DNA of 64,000 nt, from positions 68,696,001-68,760,000 of the forward strand of contig NC_088679.1 in the NCBI RefSeq assembly GCF_950023065.1. The letters are read 5' to 3'. The stretch's first letter is position 1; every line of letters starts with the position of its first letter. The DNA comes from Planococcus citri (taxonomy: Eukaryota > Arthropoda > Insecta > Hemiptera > Pseudococcidae). The notes under the pieces were generated by a model that was given only the letters and a program-made list of their open reading frames with translations, was not told the DNA's origin and made no database searches. The position numbers were made by a program, and so were the translations under genes. This document shows positions 46,960-55,298 of the stretch, piece after piece.

Positions 46960-48765
46960 ATGAATCAGGACGGTCCTGCTTTTAATACGAGAAGAAAAAA
47001 GGGAGAAAAGAAGGCGAGTAACATTCTGGAATCTAGGAGTTTAACACCTACGAAGATTTTAATCTCGAATAAAATCGAAAAAAGTACAGAAAGTACTCCT
47101 GAACAAGGAAAAATGTCGGATATTGAAGATTATATGCCACACATTTCTAACGAGTCATTTTTTGAAAGCCAGGTTAGTGACAATCAAAATGCAAGTACTT
47201 GTCAAATGGCTACTCAAGAAGTATTTGACAAAGAAAATGATCCACTAAATGTAAATTTTGAAAAGATAATAGAAGAAGAACCTGAAAGGCTTCAACGACC
47301 TTTTCAACCTGGTGAATATAAGGAAACATTAGATGATAAGACTTACGAATGTTTTTATAAAACTTGGGAATGGCAGGATGATATGCAGAAGGAAATAAAA
47401 ATAAATTATGAACTTCAAGATAAACGCATTTTAAGAAATGCAAGATTAGCAGGAGAGGCTAAAGGCCAAGCTGAAGCAGCTATAAAAAAAGCGGAGGCAG
47501 CCACAACCAAGACAAATAAAGTCATTCAAGACGTCAGTTTATGGTACGACGATATTGACCATAAATTGAAAAAGAGTGAGAAAATCGCCAAAGAAATTTC
47601 AGCGGATTTATGTTCTACGAAAACTAAAATCAGAGATTCTTTGAGAGTCAGAGATGAGGGATGCCAGAGGATGTTGGAAGAAATTAAAACTATTCAACAA
47701 AGAATGACAGCACCTGCATCTGTTCGCGGCGATTTACAATTTATACCTCAAAAGTATAAAATGATCGACCCAAATTGTGTCAAAAATTCAGGAATTTATT
47801 TCTCTGATGAAATGAGACATTTTCCTCACGAATTCTTAAAGGAATTTGAGGATTTCTTTGAAGGAGTGGGATGCTCTGAAGCTCAGAAAATTATGGCTTT
47901 CAGAGCTGTGATTTTAACTAAAAATAAAACACAGTTCAAAGAAACCATAAAAAATATGAGCACCTATCAGGAAGTCAGAGATCAATTTTTATCATTCTAT
48001 TGGAATATTGAAGCGCAAAATGACGCAATGATAGAATGTAGGTACAATAATGTACACGTCGATGACATAAAAAGCATGGCGGTACATATGATAAGATGGG
48101 CGAGAACTTTGAGCTATCGCACATATCATTATGATTCTGAGGTCATTCGTGTTCTAACGAATAAAGCCCCATTAGAATACAGATCAATGATTACTCAACC
48201 AGGTCAAACTATCGATCAATTTATTGAAAAACTTAGAGTTTTATCAAAAATTGACGTAGATCCCAAAAATGAGGTACCCTACGTAATAGGAAAAAGACCT
48301 CAGGTAACGGTTCAACAGCAGAAGCTGCCATGGACCCCAGCAGCTCAAAGTGCTCAAAACCCAACAAATACAAATAAAATTCGTGTACCTGTATATGCGA
48401 AAACTCCAGAAAAACCTTCAACTTCTACGAGCGAAGAAAGCTCAAAAACAGCTGAAATTAAAACTGAATCTGGAGTCCAAAAAGGGCCTAATGGTGAAAT
48501 TATAAAGAAAAAATTTAAACCTAAGAGTCCTTCGACAGGTCAAGTTATACCAGTGCACCACTTAGAATACGATCCAGAAACTGATCAATATTACGAGTTG
48601 AGTGACACTGAGGAAGAAATTCCACCTATGAACGTCCAGGCATTGGGTATTTTAACGGATATTTTAAGTAACCCCAATGCTGACCCCCTGGACATGCAAA
48701 TGCTAACAGGGGCACTTGTGAATTTGGCTAAAGCCAATTCGCAGGCGGGAAACGGGAGCCATTAG
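46960..48765 (+). CDS. gag: Gag of the gypsy-type retroelement
   Basis: This is the structural protein that would form the intracellular particle. The 601-residue frame starts at the ATG at 46960 and ends at TAG 48763. Residues 1-50 are basic. About 148-250 is an Ala/Lys/Glu-rich coiled coil. About 288-431 has the helical Retrotrans_gag/capsid look (FPHEFLKEFEDFF ... IDQFIEKLRVLSKID). The C-terminal part is Pro/Lys/Thr-rich with acidic patches. No CCHC zinc knuckle is present anywhere, which is unusual for a nucleocapsid; lysine-rich stretches such as IIKKKFKPK may bind RNA instead. The last codons contain the slippery site that sends a fraction of ribosomes into Pol. Confidence 0.85.
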   Translation: MNQDGPAFNTRRKKGEKKASNILESRSLTPTKILISNKIEKSTESTPEQGKMSDIEDYMPHISNESFFESQVSDNQNASTCQMATQEVFDKENDPLNVNFEKIIEEEPERLQRPFQPGEYKETLDDKTYECFYKTWEWQDDMQKEIKINYELQDKRILRNARLAGEAKGQAEAAIKKAEAATTKTNKVIQDVSLWYDDIDHKLKKSEKIAKEISADLCSTKTKIRDSLRVRDEGCQRMLEEIKTIQQRMTAPASVRGDLQFIPQKYKMIDPNCVKNSGIYFSDEMRHFPHEFLKEFEDFFEGVGCSEAQKIMAFRAVILTKNKTQFKETIKNMSTYQEVRDQFLSFYWNIEAQNDAMIECRYNNVHVDDIKSMAVHMIRWARTLSYRTYHYDSEVIRVLTNKAPLEYRSMITQPGQTIDQFIEKLRVLSKIDVDPKNEVPYVIGKRPQVTVQQQKLPWTPAAQSAQNPTNTNKIRVPVYAKTPEKPSTSTSEESSKTAEIKTESGVQKGPNGEIIKKKFKPKSPSTGQVIPVHHLEYDPETDQYYELSDTEEEIPPMNVQALGILTDILSNPNADPLDMQMLTGALVNLAKANSQAGNGSH

Positions 48766-51700
48766 AGGACAGCGGGGCATCTTCTAATGACTTTTGGGCC
48801 CCCAGTAATATGTTCGAAGATTACATATGGGCTGGAGATGGCATAGCGCACTTTTTAAAAAGAGGCCAAGTACAATTTCAAGAGCAAATACCTGGCTACT
48901 TAAGAGATCAATTATGCTATGAGGATTTATTCGATAGATTAAAAAATGTGAATTTTCCAAAAAATAAGAGATTCATACTATCTTCAGGTCAAGTAGAAAT
49001 TAACTACTCAAGAAAACCTTATAACGTACTTGAACAATTATTACGAAAAATAATTGCAATGCTTATAAATGAAAAAGAAGCAGAGTGCGTAATTTTACTT
49101 TTTCCTATAGTAAAGCCTAGAGCCATAGCAGAACAGGAAGTCACTATGGCTAGATATATCGCTTTTCGAGAAATTTACTCGAGAGTATGTAATGATACTA
49201 GGGTCTTTATTTGGAAAAAACCAGCTTACAGATACCTAGAAATGGAGACTTATCTTAACTCTCACGGTATAGAACGCTCAAGACCAAAAATGAGCGAATC
49301 TGGATTTGTGATGCCAAATGTGGATAAATTCCATTATGTAAAATCACTAAAGCGCTATTTTCCATTAATAGCGACGTATCACGAGCTATTTGTGCTAATG
49401 TCTGAAGAAATTTATAAATTTGAAGAAATTAGAGCACAACTAACAGCAGCTAATGGACACAGGAGCATAACTGGACCCCTAAAGGACATTTATGATCCTG
49501 AAACAGCTCCATTTATTGACCCAGGTCATAAAGAAACTGAGTTAGATCAAGAGGATGAACTTTCTGAAGAAATGAAAAAATTAAATCACGAGGAGAAAAA
49601 TTCCTCAATGACTTTTCTTCAACCTGTAAGCGTATTAAAACGCAAACTTGAGAAAAAACCAGTAAACGTGGTAAAAAAGCAACGTGTATCCTGGGCAAAG
49701 CAACTCAACTTGGTAAAATGTTTCGAAAAGGATGAACCCCTGAGAGCACTAGATGCGGTTGACAACGCATTAATTGACCCAGAGCAAATTTGCAGACATG
49801 TGGGGCCACAATTAGTGACCCAAACTGTGAATGACCCTACTTGTGTCATTCCAATACACATAGGCAAAAAGACCTTTGCTCTACAATTGGACTCAGGGGC
49901 CCTACCAAATGCAATTTCGAAAAAATTATTGACAACTTTGTTAAGGGAGTCACCTGAATCCATCAGATTTATTCCCCTCCGACGTACAGTACAACTAAGG
50001 TTGGCTGATAATACAGTCATAAGGTCAATGAGCCATTTAGCTGTAATTCAACTTGAATTCGGCACTGAGCTCATTGGAGTGCCATTTTATGTACTCGAAT
50101 CGTCAGGAAGTACATTCATTATGGGGAGAATATCATTAGAATACATAAAAATTCTGATTGATATTCCAGAAAGAGTAGCCACCTGTAGGATGGACCCCAA
50201 TAATGAATACGTAATTCCTTTTATGAATGCTGACGAAGCTCATGAAGCTTTTACCATATTCTCACTGACCCAAACCAGCAGGCAGGGTCACAGAATGGTT
50301 ATAGATATGGCCAAGCATACAAAATTGGATGATATCCATAAAGAAATTAAATTAGAAGAAGAAAAAGCTCGAAAACTTTTTCTTGAAAATTTGAATAAAG
50401 ACCTATGTGATGCTGTGAAAAATAAATTAATCACACCAGAACAGGCTAAATTGGCAGAAGAAAAATTATGCCAATATAAAGACATCTTCAGCTTGAATCC
50501 GGGATGCTATAAGGGGGAAGAAGTGGACTTTAAGTTCAAATCTGGAAATGAACATTTAAAACCCTGGAGAGGTGAAAAGTTCAGACCAAGTAAAAAACTT
50601 TTACCTGGCATCAGAAAAGCTGTAGAAAAAATGCTGGCGCTCGATATAATTCGACTTTCTCACTCAACCTATATCAACACGCTCGCACCTGTTGTTAAAA
50701 AAAACGGGGATATTCGGCTCTGCTTGGATGCAGATGAACTGAATAAACACTTAGAAAATGTACTAACAGAGCCGGATACAATTGAAAGTATGATTTTTGA
50801 TAATCCTGGGGATATCCTATTTTGTACTCTCGATTTTACTGCTGGATTTTTACAAAGATTATTGAATAAAAAATCCAGGCAATTTACTGCTTTTCAATTA
50901 GAGGGGCAAGTATACGAGTTCACAAGACTACCTTATGGTACAAAAGTATCAAGTGGACTTTTTATACTTATGATCAATGCAATCATTGCAAACAAAAAGG
51001 GCCGTACCAAGTACGTAGATGATTTAAAAATTTCAGGAGAAACTTTTGAAGAGTGCTTGGACAACTTAATTGAAGTTTTTGAACTCATTCGTGAGAGTGG
51101 CTTAAAGCTCAACCCAACGAAAACCCAATTTTTCAGGAATCGAGCTGATCACCTCGGCTTTGTGCTCAGTGACAAAGGCATTGAGAAACAAAGTGAAAAA
51201 CTGAAAAAATTGGAAGAGTTTGAAAAGAAAAATACCAAAAAGGGTAAATTTTCTTTGAAAAAGAAAAATGACATTTTAGCCCTAGTTGGACTGACGGGAT
51301 TATACAGGAATTTTATTCCTGAATATTCCCAAATTGTGAAGCCCATTTATGAGCTCACGAAAGGTGAATCTCAAAACGTAGAGTGGGGAGAAGAGCAACA
51401 AAAAGCTTTTGAAAAGCTCAAGGAATTATATAATAAAGATTTCAAATTGCAGCAACCCCCCCGAGAAGGAGATTTATATTTAGATACCCAAATATCGCAC
51501 GATGCGATGAATGGAGTATTATTTTTCAGACGTGATGAGGAAAAACAAATCATCATGTTTGTCTCAAATGCTTTCAAAGAGCATCAGAAAGAATTTACAT
51601 TATTTGATAAAGAAATAATGTGTCTCGTAAAAAGCATTTTAAAATTGCAAATGTGGTTACATGGAAGAACTGTTCATGTGAGATCAAATTTATTGCCAAT

Positions 51701-54700
51701 AGTCAATAGGTTTAGAGAAATTTCTCAAACTCACAGGAAAGCAGCTCACTGGATTACAGTGCTCAACAGTTTCGACTTAGTGTACGACATGATCCACTCA
51801 AATAAGTCACTTTACAAAATTAAAGCGCCTGAGCTGGAAATTAAAGCCTTAGAGCTTGACTGTTATGAAGCTGATATCGAAAGTTCGGACACTGACTTGG
51901 GAAATTCAGATACTGATATCGAAAATTTTGGTTCTGATCTTGAACCCATTTCAGTAAATTTTATGCAAGAACATATTTCAGAATTGCATAGAAAATTAGA
52001 GCAAATTGGTAAAATTCAAAGTTTTGATGTTACGTGTCAAAAAATTATGAGAATTTTAGAAGAAAAAGTTCCTTTAAATAATAAGAAACAGCGTGACATT
52101 CAGAAACTGAAAATGATGAAATTTGAAATTCAAAATTCTAAGAACAATGAAAAAGTTCTATACAGAATTTTGGAAAATGGACTGAAAGTTCCATGTCTCC
52201 CAGACGAACTTTTTTATGATACCATAGATTATTTACACGATTCCTATGGTCATGTAGGGGCTGCGAAATTGGACATGATTTTTCGCAGAATTTACTACCA
52301 TCAATGCTCGTTGGCATATATAAAGGAAATTTGCAATACATGTATCGTATGCAAAGTTAATAAAAGCTATACAAATAGCAAAACAATAGAATATGCACAA
52401 ATTGAAGCATATGCTATTGGCGATGTACTCTCAGCGGACATTTATGGACCCCTACCTGCTTTAAAAAATCAACCAAAATACCTCTTGGTTGTGAAAGATA
52501 TTTTTTCAAATAAAACCTGGTTGCGCACCCTATTTCAAATTAAAAAGAAAGAAGTGTGTCAACAAATGGCTACAATCATAGAGTACATAAGTAATAAAAA
52601 TATTGAGATCAAAAAGGTCATAACAGATAATGGGTCACAATTTATCTCAGACTCATGGTATAACCTATTAGAAAACCATGGCATAAAAGTGGCGCACACA
52701 AATGTGTATAACCCACAATCATCGTCTGTGGAAAGGACGATGAGGTCAATTGGAGATAAAATTAGGGTCAAATTAAATAAAAATCACGATCCCTATAAAA
52801 CTCATCTGGGATGGCACCTACTCATTACTGAGGTTGAGTTGGAGCTGAACAATACACCAACCTCCTTCGGTTTTAAACCTAATGAGGCATGGGGAATTAA
52901 AGATAAAATTTGTGAAACCCTACCTCAACAATCAATGAAATTTGATTTTAAATTTGAATTGACAAAAATTAGGAAAAAGATGTCTGAGAAAGAAATTCCC
53001 TCGACGACATTTTTAAAATGCATGGAAAATAAATTAGATCCAGAAAAGGACTTAATTTATGACACCGATGGCTACGTCAGGGTGACAGCTGACGGGGCTT
53101 GCTCCAAAAATGGCGATATAAATGCCATAGCTGGAATTGGAATCTGTTTCGCTCCAGACTCCAAAATGAACATTTCTGAAAGAATTGTCAATAAGCATTA
53201 TGCCACTTCTAACAATTTGGCAGAATTAATGGCGATTCATGTGGCACTTAGAGTACTAAAAGCGAATAATATTAAAAAAGTAAAACTTTTGAGTGACAGC
53301 AATTATGCTGTAAAAGCTCTAAATTATAGCATATCAACATGGCAAACGAATAACTGGAAAAATGCTAAAAACAAACCAGTTCATCATGAAATGCTATTCA
53401 AGAAAATTCTAGAATTAAAAATGGAATTTGAAAGCGTAGAATTTATTCATGTTTACGCCAGAAAACATGAATACACGAATATAATTGCTGATAACCTTGC
53501 GAAAAAGGCTGTCTACACAGTCGAGCAAAAACAGCAATGTATAAGTGAAATGTCTGAAAGACAAGTGATTGAAAATTTCATAAGAGAGAAAAGGCGATTA
53601 AAAAGAATTGAAGAAGAATATGCTTTCAATAAATCGCACTTAGACCCCATCTTATTAAAACCAGGAGATTGGGTCCTTATGACAAATCATAAACAATCAA
53701 ATGCGGAACGAAAAACTGCATCAAAATTGTATGAAAAAAGGACAGGTCCTTTCGTAATAATTCAGAGAAACGGGCATAATTGTTACTTATTACAGCCTAA
53801 GGATGGAAGTACAGTCAATAGGGTGGCCAACATACGCCAACTCACCCCATTCATTTCCAAAGAAAATTTGGAAAAACTGAAAAACGACACCTGTCTAAAA
53901 TCAAAATTAGACTCTCGAACCTTAGAACAGAAAATTAAAGATTTTTTGACTGAATATGAGAAGGAACTTCAAAACGGAATGAATGAAGAATTTGATGAGT
54001 TAATAACTCCAAATTTCGAGCCAATTTCAAAAAGCGACCTTAAAAACGCTTCAAACAATGTCTTGAAGGAGCTCAGTGCCAATGCGCGTGCACAACGTGC
54101 AGCGGAAAGGGAGGCTAAGAAAGCTGAAGGTAATCTGAAAACTTCAACTCCTGAAAACACTGAAAAAGCTCCAAAATTGGATCTCCCTGAACAGCCAGAA
54201 ATTGCTGGGGCAGTCCAAGAAACCCCAACCCTAAAAAGAGGGAGGGGGAGACCCAGGAAAATAGACTTTGGTAAAGTCGAAAAAACTCCTGAAATAATTG
54301 AAAATAAAAAAGGTACTATTGATACCAATAAAATTCTAGAAGAAATTATTCAACTAGAACCCACTCAGGATGACAAAATTTTGGAAAAATTGGGCCCAAC
54401 AGACCCAAAGAAAGTCCAAAATTTTGAAAATTCTAAAGACTTAAGTACAGGGGCACTACTTGAGGATTCCTCACTCATAAAAAGACCTAGAGGAAGACCC
54501 AAAAAGTGTACTCCCCGTGAGCCCACTGGTGAACCCACTAGTGAGCCCAATATCACTGTAAACTTGGCTGATTCGGAACCAAAAGATGAAAATGAAAATC
54601 TCTTTGGAGAATTACCAAGTCTTGAAACTGATGAGGAATTGAGCGACTCAACCTCAGAAAAATCAGTAATCAATCAAGCTATCACGAAATCTGATTTTAA

Positions 54701-55298
54701 AAAGTCTAATAATGACAAAGCCACTTCAACCCCAAAGCGTTCAAAACGCATATTGGAAAGAAAAATGCGCCTAGGGGAGGACCCCAAAGCCATTAAAAGA
54801 CCAAGATTGGAGTTGAAAAAACTGGACTATGGTTCGGATAGCGATGAAGACCCTTACTCATTATTCTTTGAGGCAGTTATGGAAGCCTACAACGAAGAAT
54901 ATCAAAGCCTAAATTCTATGACAGTTTTGGAAAATCAGGATACTGACCAAAATGCCATAGAAGTTGTAGCAAATCCATTTAGGACAACAGACGACGAAGA
55001 TTCAGAAAGTTCAAATGACTCTGAATTTTATGAAAGAATAAGTGAAACCATAGAATTGGTCAGAAACGCGACTGAAGAAAATTCACCTGATAGGAGCTCT
55101 GAAAGCTCAGTGGTCACTGTCCTAGAAAATGATCAAAGCACAATCATTTTCTTTGAGACAGAGACAACACAGGAGGATGCTAGAATAAGCTTTCAACCAA
55201 CTAAAAGGTGGATACCAATTTTTGCTTCGGCAATATTTATTGTAATTTTATTTAGCATATTTCATGCATTTTTAAATAAAAAATCTTATGATGAATAA
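48732..55298 (+). CDS. pol: Pol polyprotein: SGNH-like, protease, RT, degenerate RNase H, integrase with inserted RNase H, AT-hooks, TM tail
   Basis: The enzyme polyprotein, fused to Gag by frameshifting; the first internal ATG is 48810, from which residues are counted (2,162). Order: SGNH-hydrolase-like region 5-195 (GDG 9-11, SGQ 59-61, DKFH 172-175); aspartic protease DSG 361; RT with TLD (D675), LPYG and YVDD 735-738; first RNase H with D892 and E935 but SNLL where a catalytic Asp is expected (S959); integrase zinc motif H1143, H1147, C1178, C1181; DDE core D1210, D1273, E1308; a second RNase H with D1428, E1472, D1496, H1553, D1561; GPY/F module near 1646 (GPFVII ... NIRQLTPF); AT-hooks RGRGRPRK (about 1810) and RPRGRPKK (about 1892); acidic Ser-rich stretch; hydrophobic helix 2134-2156 then a basic end. 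The frame is intact. RT and integrase place it in Ty3/gypsy (Metaviridae). There is no separate env. Confidence 0.85.
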   Translation, partial: SQFAGGKREPLEDSGASSNDFWAPSNMFEDYIWAGDGIAHFLKRGQVQFQEQIPGYLRDQLCYEDLFDRLKNVNFPKNKRFILSSGQVEINYSRKPYNVLEQLLRKIIAMLINEKEAECVILLFPIVKPRAIAEQEVTMARYIAFREIYSRVCNDTRVFIWKKPAYRYLEMETYLNSHGIERSRPKMSESGFVMPNVDKFHYVKSLKRYFPLIATYHELFVLMSEEIYKFEEIRAQLTAANGHRSITGPLKDIYDPETAPFIDPGHKETELDQEDELSEEMKKLNHEEKNSSMTFLQPVSVLKRKLEKKPVNVVKKQRVSWAKQLNLVKCFEKDEPLRALDAVDNALIDPEQICRHVGPQLVTQTVNDPTCVIPIHIGKKTFALQLDSGALPNAISKKLLTTLLRESPESIRFIPLRRTVQLRLADNTVIRSMSHLAVIQLEFGTELIGVPFYVLESSGSTFIMGRISLEYIKILIDIPERVATCRMDPNNEYVIPFMNADEAHEAFTIFSLTQTSRQGHRMVIDMAKHTKLDDIHKEIKLEEEKARKLFLENLNKDLCDAVKNKLITPEQAKLAEEKLCQYKDIFSLNPGCYKGEEVDFKFKSGNEHLKPWRGEKFRPSKKLLPGIRKAVEKMLALDIIRLSHSTYINTLAPVVKKNGDIRLCLDADELNKHLENVLTEPDTIESMIFDNPGDILFCTLDFTAGFLQRLLNKKSRQFTAFQLEGQVYEFTRLPYGTKVSSGLFILMINAIIANKKGRTKYVDDLKISGETFEECLDNLIEVFELIRESGLKLNPTKTQFFRNRADHLGFVLSDKGIEKQSEKLKKLEEFEKKNTKKGKFSLKKKNDILALVGLTGLYRNFIPEYSQIVKPIYELTKGESQNVEWGEEQQKAFEKLKELYNKDFKLQQPPREGDLYLDTQISHDAMNGVLFFRRDEEKQIIMFVSNAFKEHQKEFTLFDKEIMCLVKSILKLQMWLHGRTVHVRSNLLPIVNRFREISQTHRKAAHWITVLNSFDLVYDMIHSNKSLYKIKAPELEIKALELDCYEADIESSDTDLGNSDTDIENFGSDLEPISVNFMQEHISELHRKLEQIGKIQSFDVTCQKIMRILEEKVPLNNKKQRDIQKLKMMKFEIQNSKNNEKVLYRILENGLKVPCLPDELFYDTIDYLHDSYGHVGAAKLDMIFRRIYYHQCSLAYIKEICNTCIVCKVNKSYTNSKTIEYAQIEAYAIGDVLSADIYGPLPALKNQPKYLLVVKDIFSNKTWLRTLFQIKKKEVCQQMATIIEYISNKNIEIKKVITDNGSQFISDSWYNLLENHGIKVAHTNVYNPQSSSVERTMRSIGDKIRVKLNKNHDPYKTHLGWHLLITEVELELNNTPTSFGFKPNEAWGIKDKICETLPQQSMKFDFKFELTKIRKKMSEKEIPSTTFLKCMENKLDPEKDLIYDTDGYVRVTADGACSKNGDINAIAGIGICFAPDSKMNISERIVNKHYATSNNLAELMAIHVALRVLKANNIKKVKLLSDSNYAVKALNYSISTWQTNNWKNAKNKPVHHEMLFKKILELKMEFESVEFIHVYARKHEYTNIIADNLAKKAVYTVEQKQQCISEMSERQVIENFIREKRRLKRIEEEYAFNKSHLDPILLKPGDWVLMTNHKQSNAERKTASKLYEKRTGPFVIIQRNGHNCYLLQPKDGSTVNRVANIRQLTPFISKENLEKLKNDTCLKSKLDSRTLEQKIKDFLTEYEKELQNGMNEEFDELITPNFEPISKSDLKNASNNVLKELSANARAQRAAEREAKKAEGNLKTSTPENTEKAPKLDLPEQPEIAGAVQETPTLKRGRGRPRKIDFGKVEKTPEIIENKKGTIDTNKILEEIIQLEPTQDDKILEKLGPTDPKKVQNFENSKDLSTGALLEDSSLIKRPRGRPKKCTPREPTGEPTSEPNITVNLADSEPKDENENLFGELPSLETDEELSDSTSEKSVINQAITKSDFKKSNNDKATSTPKRSKRILERKMRLGEDPKAIKRPRLELKKLDYGSDSDEDPYSLFFEAVMEAYNEEYQSLNSMTVLENQDTDQNAIEVVANPFRTTDDEDSESSNDSEFYERISETIELVRNATEENSPDRSSESSVVTVLENDQSTIIFFETETTQEDARISFQPTKRWIPIFASAIFIVILFSIFHAFLNKKSYDE
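48747..48802 (+). promoter_or_regulatory. -1 ribosomal frameshift signal: GGGAAAC slippery site and H-type pseudoknot
   Basis: The heptamer G GGA AAC (48747-48753) is in the correct phase relative to Gag (X XXY YYZ). After a 6-nt spacer, stem 1 pairs 48760-48769 with 48780-48789 (ten pairs, one G-U). The loop bases GGGGC (48774-48778) pair with GCCCC (48798-48802) as stem 2. Loop 1 is 4 nt and loop 2 is 8 nt. The Gag stop TAG (48763) lies inside stem 1. Slipping back one base enters the Pol frame, which is open from 48732. The same heptamer is, from memory, used at the gag-pro junction of some betaretroviruses. Confidence 0.85.

Noticed and set aside
49513..54673. Minus-strand open frames opposite Pol
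   Set aside because: They are antisense shadows of a coding frame with strong A-rich bias; none has family motifs.
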